NCBI GenBank assembly: GCA_049511715.1
Contig: JBEKXU010000015.1
Coordinates: 10,077-74,076, forward strand
DNA length: 64,000 nucleotides
Origin: JBEKHT01 sp049511715
GTDB taxonomy: Bacteria; Chloroflexota; Anaerolineae; Anaerolineales; RBG-16-64-43
Reading direction: 5' to 3'
In this document: positions 45,445 through 53,613 of the stretch, piece after piece
Layout of the letters: every line of letters begins with the position of its first letter
Numbering within the stretch: the first letter of the stretch is position 1
The notes under the pieces: generated by a model
The model's input: only the letters and a program-made list of their open reading frames with translations
Databases searched by the model: none
What the model was told of the DNA's origin: nothing
Made by a program: the position numbers and the translations under genes

Positions 45445-45865
45445 CAACGGCTTTGAGCCTCGCATTGTGGCCTTCCTGTGCAACTGGTGCACCTACACCG
45501 GGGCGGATCTGGCCGGGACCTCGCGTCTGCAGTACCCGCCGAATGTGCGCATCCTGCGCGGGATGTGCAGCGGCTCGGTCGACCCCGTGTATGTTCTGAA
45601 GGCGTTGACGGACGGGGCGGATGGAGTCCTGATCGGCGGCTGCCACCCGGGAGACTGCCATTATCAGACCGGGAATTACAAGACCCGGCGGCGGTACGTC
45701 GCCTTGAGGGAAATCCTGCAGGCCGCGGGCTTTGACGACCGCCGCGTTTGGCTGAGATGGATCAGCGCCAGTGAGGGACAGAAGTTTGCTGGCACTGTGA
45801 GCGACATGGTCGCCGCGATGAAAGAACTGGGGCCAAGCCCCGCCCGGCAGGACTGGACCATGTAA
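45434..45865 (+). CDS. mvhD: MvhD-like hydrogenase iron-sulfur subunit
   Basis: A 143-residue MvhD family protein, the small [2Fe-2S] adaptor that delivers electrons from a hydrogenase, formate dehydrogenase or other donor to HdrA. The conserved cysteines are in FLCNWCTYTGADLAGTSR near 14, RGMCSGSVDP near 47 and GGCHPGDCHYQTGN near 75. No hydrogenase gene is next to it, so its donor must be another protein, perhaps the FrhB-like proteins downstream. The ATG (ribosome site AAGG nine bases upstream) lies within the end of the giant HdrA gene, an 11-base overlap that implies coupled translation. A second mvhD lies in the opposite locus. Confidence 0.88.
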   Translation: MSASNGFEPRIVAFLCNWCTYTGADLAGTSRLQYPPNVRILRGMCSGSVDPVYVLKALTDGADGVLIGGCHPGDCHYQTGNYKTRRRYVALREILQAAGFDDRRVWLRWISASEGQKFAGTVSDMVAAMKELGPSPARQDWTM

Positions 45866-45996
45866 GAGGCCTGCGGCGATCCTTCCTCAGAGGAGAAGGG
45901 AACCAGTGAACGCCTGTGCGGAGAAAGATGGAGTTCGACCAGCGCCCGCCATTGGCGAGCCAGCGGGTCCAGAGTGAGAGTGATCGGGGAGCGGCA

Positions 45997-47121
45997 ATGA
46001 AGACGACGATTCCTGTGGATAGCGGCGACCTGAAGGGGGCGGTTCGGGACCTACTCAAGAAGGCGCTGACTTCCGGCGCGGTGGACGCGGTGTACGTGCC
46101 GCTCCAGGTGGAGGCCGGGGCTGTTTTGCCCGCCTTGGTCACGGATCCTGCTCGGATTGACGAGGCCGATCCACTGGCCCCGGTGATGCCAATCAATGGG
46201 GCCAGGGCTCTGGCCGCAATCACGGGCAAGAAGACTCCTGCAAAGATTGCGGCGGTCCTGCGACCCTGCGAGGTGCGCGCCTTGATTGAGCTGGTGAAGC
46301 TGCAGCAAGCGAACCTGGAGGGGGTCAAACTGATCAGTTTTGATTGCCCGGGAACCCTGGAGGTCACGGACTACCACGAGTTGGTCCAGGCCGTGCAGGA
46401 CCCGCAGGCGAGCCCGGCGGCGAATTGGGACTCAGGACCCCTGGAGACGATCGGAGACAAGCCGTTGCGACTGGCCTGCCGCATGTGCGCCCATCCCCTT
46501 CCCGGAGACGTTGACTTGCACCTGCAGTTTCTGGGTGCCGATCTGAGTTCCGGAATCCCGGCGGCAGTCGCCGATGGGTTCGCCCAGGAACTTGGTCTGG
46601 CCGGGGAGGGGGAGGGGGACGAGAGCAAGCGGAACGCCGCGGCGGACCGCCTGCTTTCGGCCAGGTTGCAAGTGCGCGAGAAGGAATTGCAGGCCATGAC
46701 CGCGCGCATGAAGTCGGACGGAGGTTTCTCGGGCGTCTTCGCGACCTGCATCCGTTGCCACAACTGCATGACCGCCTGCCCGATCTGCTACTGCAAGACC
46801 TGCCTGTTCAAGACGGCGTCGTTTGACCACGAGCCGGAACACTACTTGGCGGCCGCCCGGCGCAAGGGGGCCACCCGGCTTCTCAGCGATGCGCTGCTGT
46901 TCCATCTCACACGGCTGAACCACATGTCCACCTCCTGCGTGGCCTGCGGCGAGTGCAGTTCGGCCTGCCCAGAAGACATCCCGGTCGGAGCCGTCTTCAG
47001 CTTGGTCGGCAAGCAGGTTCAGGAGGCCTTCGAGTACGAGCCCGGAAGGAGTCTGGAGGAGCCCTTGCCTCTGATTACCTTCCGCGAGAACGAGTGGACG
47101 GAGGTCGGCGAAGGAAAATGA
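45997..47121 (+). CDS. FrhB/FdhB-like iron-sulfur flavoprotein subunit, copy 1
   Basis: A 374-residue protein related to the beta subunit of F420-reducing hydrogenase and formate dehydrogenase. The N-terminal half has the family stretch AAVLRPCEVRALIELVKL (near 85) and LISFDCPGT, where FrhB binds FAD and the substrate electron carrier. A CRMCAHPLPGD motif follows near 165. The C-terminal half holds two ferredoxin-type motifs, CIRCHNCMTACPICYCKTC near 250 and CVACGECSSACP near 316. The ATG at 45997 has CGGGGAG upstream and is favoured over earlier in-frame starts. Its stop overlaps the next hdrA start. It may feed NAD(P)H-, F420-like or formate-derived electrons into the Hdr complex; carrier unknown. 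Confidence 0.75.
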   Translation: MKTTIPVDSGDLKGAVRDLLKKALTSGAVDAVYVPLQVEAGAVLPALVTDPARIDEADPLAPVMPINGARALAAITGKKTPAKIAAVLRPCEVRALIELVKLQQANLEGVKLISFDCPGTLEVTDYHELVQAVQDPQASPAANWDSGPLETIGDKPLRLACRMCAHPLPGDVDLHLQFLGADLSSGIPAAVADGFAQELGLAGEGEGDESKRNAAADRLLSARLQVREKELQAMTARMKSDGGFSGVFATCIRCHNCMTACPICYCKTCLFKTASFDHEPEHYLAAARRKGATRLLSDALLFHLTRLNHMSTSCVACGECSSACPEDIPVGAVFSLVGKQVQEAFEYEPGRSLEEPLPLITFRENEWTEVGEGK

Positions 47122-48482
47122 CCGTCTCAACCAATTCCGCCCAAGTGGGTTCTCGGCCGGCCGCGCTGGTGATCGGGGGCGGCATTGCTGGAATCCAGGC
47201 CGCCCTGGACATCGCCGAGGCCGGGTTTCAGGTCTACCTGGTGGAGCGCAGTCCGAGCCTTGGGGGAAGGATGTCGCAGCTGGACAAGACCTTCCCGACC
47301 CTTGACTGCTCCGCCTGCATTCTCACGCCCAAAATGGTGGACGCCGGGAGACATCCCAATATCCGCCTGATGACCTACTCCGAGGTGGTTCGGGTCGAGG
47401 GGAGCGAAGGGCAGTTCCGCGCCCAGATCCGCGTCAAGCCGCGTTATGTTGATGTGGACAAGTGCCGCGGCTGCGGACTGTGTGCGGAGGCGTGCCGCCT
47501 CGCGGGGCGGGTTTCGAGCGATTTCAACGCGGGGTTGTCCAAGCGAGCGGCGGTCTACGTGCCCTTCCCTCAGGCGGTTCCCCTGGTCTACACCGTGGAC
47601 CCCGAAGAGTGTGTCTACCTGACCCGCGGAGTGTGCGGCAAGACCTTCAAGTGCAAGGACGCCTGCGATGCTGGGGCGATAAATTTCGACCAGAAGGAAG
47701 AGCTGGTCGAGGTCGAGGTCGGCACGGTGGTCGTGGCTACCGGATTTGACCTTTTCGACCCGCGGCGCAAGCCGGAGTTGGGCTACGGGACCTACCCCCA
47801 GGTGATCACGACCCTTGAGTTTGAACGACTCGCCTCGGCTTCCGGTCCTACCGCCGGAAGGATCGCGCTGAATGGAAAACTGCCCCAGAGCGTCGTTTTC
47901 ATCCAGTGCGTCGGCTCACGCGACAACAGCGTGGGCATCCCCTACTGTTCTCGAGTTTGCTGCATGGCGGTTGCCAAGCAAGCCCATCTGGCCCACGATC
48001 GCCTGCCCGGCGCCCAAGTCAGTGTCTTCTACATGGATATCCGCGCCTTCGGGAAGGGCTTCGAGGAATTCTATGACCGGGTGCGGCACGAGGGGGTGGT
48101 CTATCGCCGGGGCAACCCTTCGGAAGTGATCCGATCCGGCGATCGGTTGCTGGTCCGCGCGGAGGACACCCTGCTGGGGGAGCGCGTTGAAGTGGAAGCG
48201 GACCTGGTCGTGCTGGCCGTGGGGATGGCCCCGCGGGCCGACGCCGCCGTCGTCCGCGAGATACTGAACCTGAAGCAGGATCCGAATGGATTCTTTCTGG
48301 AAGATCATCCCAAGCTCAGGACCATGGAAAGTGGCATTCCCGGCATCTTCCTGGCGGGATGCTGCCAAGGCCCGAAGGATATTCCGGACACGGTCGCGCA
48401 CGCCAAGGCGGCGGCATCCGCGGCCATGATCCTGCTGGCGCAAGCCGAGAAGGTCACGGAGAAGGCGCATGCTGCAAATTGA
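47118..48482 (+). CDS. HdrA-like flavoprotein, QmoA-like short form
   Basis: A 454-residue HdrA FAD core. It has the dinucleotide motif IGGGIAGIQAALDIAEAG near 18, the conserved TLDCSACILTPKM near 67, a ferredoxin insert with CRGCGLCAEAC near 116 and the second cysteine set VCGKTFKCKDACDAGAI near 176. The second FAD half follows (GYGTYPQVITTLEFERL, CVGSRD, then YCSRVCCM). It lacks both the N-terminal CHCG domain and the C-terminal two-cluster ferredoxin of full HdrA, which makes it resemble QmoA. The start overlaps the FrhB-like stop (ATGA), and the end overlaps the HdrCB gene by 14 bases. Confidence 0.85.
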   Translation: MTVSTNSAQVGSRPAALVIGGGIAGIQAALDIAEAGFQVYLVERSPSLGGRMSQLDKTFPTLDCSACILTPKMVDAGRHPNIRLMTYSEVVRVEGSEGQFRAQIRVKPRYVDVDKCRGCGLCAEACRLAGRVSSDFNAGLSKRAAVYVPFPQAVPLVYTVDPEECVYLTRGVCGKTFKCKDACDAGAINFDQKEELVEVEVGTVVVATGFDLFDPRRKPELGYGTYPQVITTLEFERLASASGPTAGRIALNGKLPQSVVFIQCVGSRDNSVGIPYCSRVCCMAVAKQAHLAHDRLPGAQVSVFYMDIRAFGKGFEEFYDRVRHEGVVYRRGNPSEVIRSGDRLLVRAEDTLLGERVEVEADLVVLAVGMAPRADAAVVREILNLKQDPNGFFLEDHPKLRTMESGIPGIFLAGCCQGPKDIPDTVAHAKAAASAAMILLAQAEKVTEKAHAAN

Positions 48483-49599
48483 AGCCAACCCAATTGTTCA
48501 GGCCCAAGAACTGCTCGGATGCATTCAATGCGGAAAATGCACGGCGGGCTGTCCCATGGCCATCAAGACGAAACTCAACCCGCGTACCTTGATTCTGCGC
48601 TTGATCACGGCCCCGGACGGCTTCGATCTGGAGGGGCGGGACGAGTTGTGGGACTGCACCACGTGCGCGACCTGCTCGAGCCGCTGTCCCAAGCTCGTCA
48701 ACCCGATGGAGACGATCATCCGGTTGCGCAGCGCTTTCGTCGAGCAGGGCCGAGTGCATCCGAATGTCAAGACCGCCCTGGAGAGCACGTTCCGGCAGGG
48801 CAACCCGCTGACGATGCCTCGCGAGGATCGGGCGGCCTGGGCTTCTGGCCTCGACCTGCGGCCGATGCAGGCGGGGGTGGAGTACCTCTACTTTGTGGGT
48901 TGCACTCCCTCCTACGATCCCCGGGTCCAGAAGGTCACGCGCTCGCTGGTCGGGCTGATGAAGAAAGGCGGGGTGGACTTCGGGATCCTGGGCGTGGAGG
49001 AGAACTGCTGCGCGAGCGAGGTGCGCCGGCTGGGCGAGACCGGGCTGTTTGAGATGATGGTGGAGGAGAACCAGGAGAAGTTCCACGCCGCGGGCGTCAA
49101 GAGGATGTTCACCACCTCGCCTCATTGTTTCAACGTTTTCCGCAATGACTATCCCAAAGGAAGCGGGATCGAGGTCCGCCACTACACCCAGGTTCTCGCG
49201 GAGGCGATCGAGAAGAAGAACCTTGAGTTCAGCGGCCGATTCGAGAAGAAGGTGACCTACCACGACCCCTGCTACCTGGGACGGCATAACGGGATCTTTG
49301 ATGAGCCTCGGGCGGTGCTGACGGGCATTCCCGGGGTGAAGCTGGTGGAGATGGACCGCTCCCGGCAGAAGAGCCTGTGCTGCGAGGGGGGTGGGGGACG
49401 CATGTGGCTGGAGGGGACCAACCCGGGGGTGCGCTTGGCCCAGATGCGCATCAAGGAAGCCATGGACACCGGGGCGGAGGTCCTGGCCACGGCCTGCCCG
49501 TTCTGCCTTCTGACCCTGGAGGAAGCGGCCAAGCAGCTGAACGTGGAGGACCGGCTGCGGGTGATGGACATTGCCGAAATTGCGGCCGAGGCGTTGTAA
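48469..49599 (+). CDS. HdrC-HdrB fusion (HdrD-like) iron-sulfur oxidoreductase
   Basis: A 376-residue protein in which an HdrC part (CIQCGKCTAGCP near 18 and CTTCATCSSRCP near 64) is joined to an HdrB-type part with two CCG domains. The first is seen as YFVGCTPSYDP near 142, EENCCASEVRRLG near 180 and a TSPHCFNVF site; the second as YHDPCYLGRHNG, KSLCCEGGGGRMW near 303 and TACPFCLLTLEE. Such proteins (HdrD, GlpC, LutA and DUF224 relatives) reduce disulfides or hand electrons to quinones or flavoproteins. It follows the short HdrA with overlap and precedes another HdrA by 18 bases, forming a second Hdr unit inside the island. Confidence 0.87.
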   Translation: MLQIEANPIVQAQELLGCIQCGKCTAGCPMAIKTKLNPRTLILRLITAPDGFDLEGRDELWDCTTCATCSSRCPKLVNPMETIIRLRSAFVEQGRVHPNVKTALESTFRQGNPLTMPREDRAAWASGLDLRPMQAGVEYLYFVGCTPSYDPRVQKVTRSLVGLMKKGGVDFGILGVEENCCASEVRRLGETGLFEMMVEENQEKFHAAGVKRMFTTSPHCFNVFRNDYPKGSGIEVRHYTQVLAEAIEKKNLEFSGRFEKKVTYHDPCYLGRHNGIFDEPRAVLTGIPGVKLVEMDRSRQKSLCCEGGGGRMWLEGTNPGVRLAQMRIKEAMDTGAEVLATACPFCLLTLEEAAKQLNVEDRLRVMDIAEIAAEAL

Positions 49600-49617
49600 T
49601 GCGACGAGGGAGCGGAC

Positions 49618-51351
49618 ATGGCGTTTGTGCCTAGGGTCGGGGTTTACATCTGCCACTGCGGGATCAACATCGCGGGAACCGTGGAGGTCAAGAAGGTCGC
49701 CGAGTACGCGGCCAGCCTCCCCGGCGTGGCGGTGGCCCGCGAGTATACCTACATGTGTTCGGATCCAGGTCAGGAATTGATCGGGGAGGACATCCGCCAG
49801 CTCAATCTCAACCGGGTGGTCGTGGCCTCCTGCTCACCCCGGATGCACGAGCCCACCTTCCGCGCGGCCGTGGCCCGCGCCGGGCTCAATCCTTACTGCT
49901 TCGAAATGGCCAACATTCGCGAGCAATGCTCCTGGGTGCATCCCGCCGGACGCGAAGCCACCGAGAAAGCGATGCAGCTGGTGGCCGCAGCTGTTTCCAA
50001 AGCGGTGCGGCTTGAGCCGCTGGAGCAGCGAGAGGTTTCCACCATCCCCGCGGCCTTGGTGATTGGGGGGGGCATCGCCGGGTTGCAGTCTGCCCTGGAC
50101 ATGGCCAGCGCGGGCTTCCCGGTCGCCTTGGTGGAACGGGCGCAGGCCCTGGGCGGCCACATGGCCGACCTGCAGCGGACTTTTCCGACGCTCGAGTCGG
50201 CTCCCGAACTGCTGAACTCCGTCATCGAGCGGGTTCGCTCGCAGCCTCTGATCCGCGTCCTGCTCGGGGCGCAGGTCAAGGAAATCAGCGGCTTTGTCGG
50301 GAATTTCAAGGCGAAAGTGGAGGTTGCTGGCAAGGTCGAGGAGCTTGCGGTGGGTTCGATCGTCGTGGCCACCGGCTTCGAAACCTTTGATGCCCGGCGG
50401 AAGCCGGAACTCGGCTACGGTACCTACCCCCAGGTCATAACGACGGCCGAATTTGAAAAGCTGGCGGAGAAGGGCCTGGAAGTGAACGGGAAACGTCCGC
50501 AGAGCGTGGTGTTCATTCAATGCGTCGGATCCCGCGATCAGGTGGTCGAGCGCCCCTACTGTTCCAGGGTTTGCTGCATGGTGACCGCCAAGCAGGCCCG
50601 CACCGTGCGGGAGAAGCTGCCCGAGGCGAAGGTTTCAGTGTTTTATATGGACGTGCGCGCCTTTGGCAAGGGATTCGAGGAGTTCTACGACGAGACCCGC
50701 AAGTCCGGCGTACTTTATCGACGAGGCAATCCTTCCGAGATCCTGCGCCAGGGCGACCGGGTCCTCGTGCGAGCCGAAGATACCCTGCTGGGTGAGCGGG
50801 TGGAAGTGGAGGCCGATCTGGTCGTGCTGGCCGTCGGGATGCAGCCTCGGGCGGACAGCGCCTCCCTGGCGGGAATGCTCAAACTTGCGCGTTCGGCTGA
50901 CGGATTCCTGATGGAGGCCCATCCCAAGCTGCGCCCGGTGGATACGGCGATGGCAGGAATCTTTCTGGCCGGGTGCTGTCAGGCGCCGAAGGACATCGCC
51001 GAATCGATCGCCCAGGCCCGCGCGGCCGCCGGCACGGCGATGATCCCGCTGATGCGCGGAAAGGTTCAGGTCGAGGCGGCGACTTCCTTCGTCGACCCGG
51101 AGCTTTGTGCGGGTTGCGGCCAGTGCGCCCAGGTTTGTGCCTTTGGCGCGCTCAGCCTCCATCCTTTCCGTCCGATCATGACCGTGAACGCGGTGCTTTG
51201 CCAGGGATGCGGTGCCTGCGCCACGGCCTGCCCTTCGGGCGCCATTAATGTCAAGCACTTCACTCTGGACCAGGTGATGGCACAGGTGGAGACTCTGTCC
51301 GAATTTCGGCCGTTGGCCGAGAAGGCCGAGGCCGTGGAGGTCGCTGCCTAG
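49618..51351 (+). CDS. HdrA-like flavoprotein lacking the central ferredoxin insert
   Basis: A 577-residue HdrA relative. It has the N-terminal domain (VGVYICHCGINIAG, then ASCSPRMHEPTFRAAV), the FAD motif IGGGIAGLQSALDMASAG near 143, and a second FAD half almost identical in wording to the upstream copy (RKPELGYGTYPQVITT, CVGSRDQVV, YCSRVCCM, VFYMDVRAFGKGFEEFYD). Two C-terminal clusters, CAGCGQCAQVCA and CQGCGACATACP, end it. Unlike usual HdrA it has no iron-sulfur insert in the FAD domain, and the conserved FPTLDCSACILTPKM reads FPTLESAPELLN, without cysteine. The short HdrA upstream has exactly the parts missing here, so the two may form one functional pair. Confidence 0.85.
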   Translation: MAFVPRVGVYICHCGINIAGTVEVKKVAEYAASLPGVAVAREYTYMCSDPGQELIGEDIRQLNLNRVVVASCSPRMHEPTFRAAVARAGLNPYCFEMANIREQCSWVHPAGREATEKAMQLVAAAVSKAVRLEPLEQREVSTIPAALVIGGGIAGLQSALDMASAGFPVALVERAQALGGHMADLQRTFPTLESAPELLNSVIERVRSQPLIRVLLGAQVKEISGFVGNFKAKVEVAGKVEELAVGSIVVATGFETFDARRKPELGYGTYPQVITTAEFEKLAEKGLEVNGKRPQSVVFIQCVGSRDQVVERPYCSRVCCMVTAKQARTVREKLPEAKVSVFYMDVRAFGKGFEEFYDETRKSGVLYRRGNPSEILRQGDRVLVRAEDTLLGERVEVEADLVVLAVGMQPRADSASLAGMLKLARSADGFLMEAHPKLRPVDTAMAGIFLAGCCQAPKDIAESIAQARAAAGTAMIPLMRGKVQVEAATSFVDPELCAGCGQCAQVCAFGALSLHPFRPIMTVNAVLCQGCGACATACPSGAINVKHFTLDQVMAQVETLSEFRPLAEKAEAVEVAA

Positions 51352-51396
51352 CCGCAGGCAGGGCCGGCAAGCGTTGGGCGGGCGAGGAGGTGGACG

Positions 51397-52395
51397 ATGA
51401 CCAAGGAGTGGCTGGTGGAAACCCATGAGGATCCACTCCGCGCCATGCGGGCGCTGTTGGAGGCGGTCTGGGATCGCGTGCCCCTGGACGGAATGGTCCT
51501 CGCCCTTCGGCCGACCGAAGGCGGGGCGGTCCGCACGGTCCTTGCTGAGGAACGCTCGCGTCTTTCCGAGTTTGATCCCCTGGCGCCGGTGATGGAATCC
51601 AATAGTGCCAGGGAAATCATGGCCAAGATGGCCTCCGCGCCGTCGGCCACGCTGGGGGCAACCGTCCGCCCCTGCGAACTGCGGTCCCTGGGGGTCCTTT
51701 GCCAGCAGGAAGGGATACCCTCCCAGAGGCTGTTTCGCATAGGGGTCGACTGCATGGCTACGTTTCCCGAAGACGAGTACGAACGGCGGGCGCAATCGGC
51801 GGGGGAAGCCGAGCGAATGACTAAGGAAAGCCTGCAATTTGCCCGTCAGGGGGGAATTGCGGCCTACCGCTATCGGAACGCTTGCCAGATCTGTCCGTCC
51901 CCTTCAGCGGAAGAAACCGACTTGGCCTTAGGCCTGATCGGGCTTCCGGTTCAAGAATACTTCCTCCTGATGGCCAAGAGCCAGGAGCTTTCAGACCGCC
52001 TTGGGCTGGAGACTTTGTCGATTGGGCCGGCGCCTGAGAGCAGCCTCGCCCAGAGGCGCCACGCCATCGAGGCACTGAAGGCCCGCCGAGACCGGAAGGG
52101 CGACCGGGTGCTCTCTTCTTTGCCTCCCGGGTTGCCCGAGGACGTTGCGGAACTGCTGGATCACTTGCGGTCCTGCCAGCCCTGCCGGGACTGCCTGGAT
52201 GCCTGTCCGACCTGCATGGAAGTGCTCGAGCTCGCTGCGGCCAACACCAAGCCCCTGCTGGAGGCGGCCGAGCACTGGGTCGTCTTGTGCTCCGGGTGTG
52301 GCATGTGTGACCAGGCCTGCCCGCGCGGCTATCCACTGAATGCAGTGATCCGTCGATTGGCCCGCTCCCTGCTGCCCGAATCCCTGGCTGCCTAG
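51397..52395 (+). CDS. FrhB/FdhB-like iron-sulfur protein, copy 2
   Basis: A 332-residue paralogue of the FrhB-like protein encoded 5.4 kb upstream. It keeps the ATVRPCELRSLGVL stretch near 88 and a CQICPSPSAEETD motif near 168 in the place of CRMCAHPLPGD. The two C-terminal ferredoxin motifs are CQPCRDCLDACPTC near 260 and CSGCGMCDQACP near 292. It is shorter than copy 1 by about 40 residues and more diverged in the N-terminal, substrate-facing half, suggesting a different electron carrier. A very good ribosome site (GGCGAGGAGG) precedes the ATG. It sits at the end of the second Hdr unit and before the ferredoxin/SdhB-like pair. Confidence 0.72.
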   Translation: MTKEWLVETHEDPLRAMRALLEAVWDRVPLDGMVLALRPTEGGAVRTVLAEERSRLSEFDPLAPVMESNSAREIMAKMASAPSATLGATVRPCELRSLGVLCQQEGIPSQRLFRIGVDCMATFPEDEYERRAQSAGEAERMTKESLQFARQGGIAAYRYRNACQICPSPSAEETDLALGLIGLPVQEYFLLMAKSQELSDRLGLETLSIGPAPESSLAQRRHAIEALKARRDRKGDRVLSSLPPGLPEDVAELLDHLRSCQPCRDCLDACPTCMEVLELAAANTKPLLEAAEHWVVLCSGCGMCDQACPRGYPLNAVIRRLARSLLPESLAA

Positions 52396-52461
52396 TACCG
52401 AATTGCCCTGGGCGCGCGGAAGCAGGCGTATCGCCGGTCTCCTGAACGGAGGGCTCGATCC

Positions 52462-52917
52462 ATGCCTCTCCCATTGCAAACCGACCCCGGCCGAATTGAA
52501 ACCGTCCTAAAGCTGATTCTGTCGCAGCCCCGTCCGCCCGTCGCTCGGTGCCGGCTATTGAGCTCGGGATTCGGCCCAGCCCACATGCTGCAGGTAGAAG
52601 AGGACCTGACCGGAACCAAAGCCTGCTTGGGATGCGGCAGTTGCATGGACGTCTGCCCGGTGCTGGCCCGCGACGCCAAGCGGCGGGCGCGCCTCGAGGC
52701 GAGAACCTCGATGGCGCTCGAGACCCTCGTGGGCGAAGACTGTGATCGCTGCGCCAGCTGTGCGCTGGCCTGCCCGCAGGTGGACCCGACGATCAAACAC
52801 TATCTTGTACAGACCCACCTGGCGGAGGGCATGCAACAACTGCTCGTCAAGGCGGCCTCCGACGAGATGTTCGTGCTCGACCTGATCCTGTCAGATCGGA
52901 GCGGTGGAGTGCCATGA
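52462..52917 (+). CDS. HdrC-like two-cluster iron-sulfur protein
   Basis: A 151-residue protein with two cubane motifs, CLGCGSCMDVCP near 55 and CDRCASCALACP near 94, spaced and embedded in helices as in HdrC. An N-terminal 50-residue segment has no recognised motif. GGAGGG lies about ten bases upstream of the ATG. It is probably an electron wire between the Hdr/FrhB-like proteins and the succinate-dehydrogenase-like iron-sulfur protein whose gene overlaps its stop codon by four bases (ATGA). Confidence 0.78.
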   Translation: MPLPLQTDPGRIETVLKLILSQPRPPVARCRLLSSGFGPAHMLQVEEDLTGTKACLGCGSCMDVCPVLARDAKRRARLEARTSMALETLVGEDCDRCASCALACPQVDPTIKHYLVQTHLAEGMQQLLVKAASDEMFVLDLILSDRSGGVP

Positions 52918-53579
52918 TCGAGATCTATATCCTGGGACAGACCTATGAGGTGCCGGAGGGCCTGACGATCCTGAGGGCCTTCGAGTGGTCCGGCTTCCAT
53001 CTGGTCCGCGGGGTCGGCTGCCGCGGGGGATTTTGCGGCGCCTGCGCGACCGTTTACCGAATCCAGGGAGATTACCGCCTGCATTATGCCCTGGCTTGCC
53101 AGACGGTGGCCCAGCCCGGGATGATCCTGGCCCCCCTGCCTTTCTTTCCGGCTCCTCGTCCGGCCTACCATCTCGATGCGCTGGCGGCGGAGGGCGAGAC
53201 TCTCGTTCAGCTCTACCCGGAAATCCTGCGCTGCTTTGGCTGCAATACGTGCACCAAGGCCTGCCCTCAAGAGTTGGACGTGCTGGGCTATATGGCCTCG
53301 GCTGTGCGCGGCGACGTCGCCGCGGTCGCGGATGCATCCTTTGACTGCATTCTGTGCGGCCTGTGCACGGCCCGCTGTCCGGCAGAACTGGTTCCGGCCA
53401 ACGTGGCTCTCCTGGCCCGCCGCCTGTACGGGAAATACCTTGCTCCGAAGGCCGGCCACCTCAGCCAACGTCTGGACGAGCTCGCTCAGGGCAAGTTCCA
53501 GCCCGAGGTTCATGAGCTGAAGAGCCTATCGTGCGGGGATCTGAAAGCCCGATATGAAGCCAGGGATATCGAGCCCTAG
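52914..53579 (+). CDS. SdhB/FrdB/TfrB-like iron-sulfur protein
   Basis: A 221-residue protein with a [2Fe-2S] ferredoxin fold at the N-terminus (CRGGFCGACATV near 39, last ligand in LACQTV near 63) followed by two cubane motifs, CFGCNTCTKACP near 104 and CILCGLCTARCP near 144. This order is that of the electron-transfer subunit of succinate dehydrogenases and fumarate reductases, including the N-terminal part of thiol:fumarate reductase TfrB, but the CCG domain of TfrB is absent. Its natural partner is the flavoprotein encoded 1.5 kb downstream, with the acyl-CoA-dehydrogenase-like gene in between. It is translationally coupled to the gene before it. Confidence 0.82.
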   Translation: MIEIYILGQTYEVPEGLTILRAFEWSGFHLVRGVGCRGGFCGACATVYRIQGDYRLHYALACQTVAQPGMILAPLPFFPAPRPAYHLDALAAEGETLVQLYPEILRCFGCNTCTKACPQELDVLGYMASAVRGDVAAVADASFDCILCGLCTARCPAELVPANVALLARRLYGKYLAPKAGHLSQRLDELAQGKFQPEVHELKSLSCGDLKARYEARDIEP

Positions 53580-53613
53580 CCGCTGAGATCCGATTCTCGG
53601 TCTGCCCACTCGA

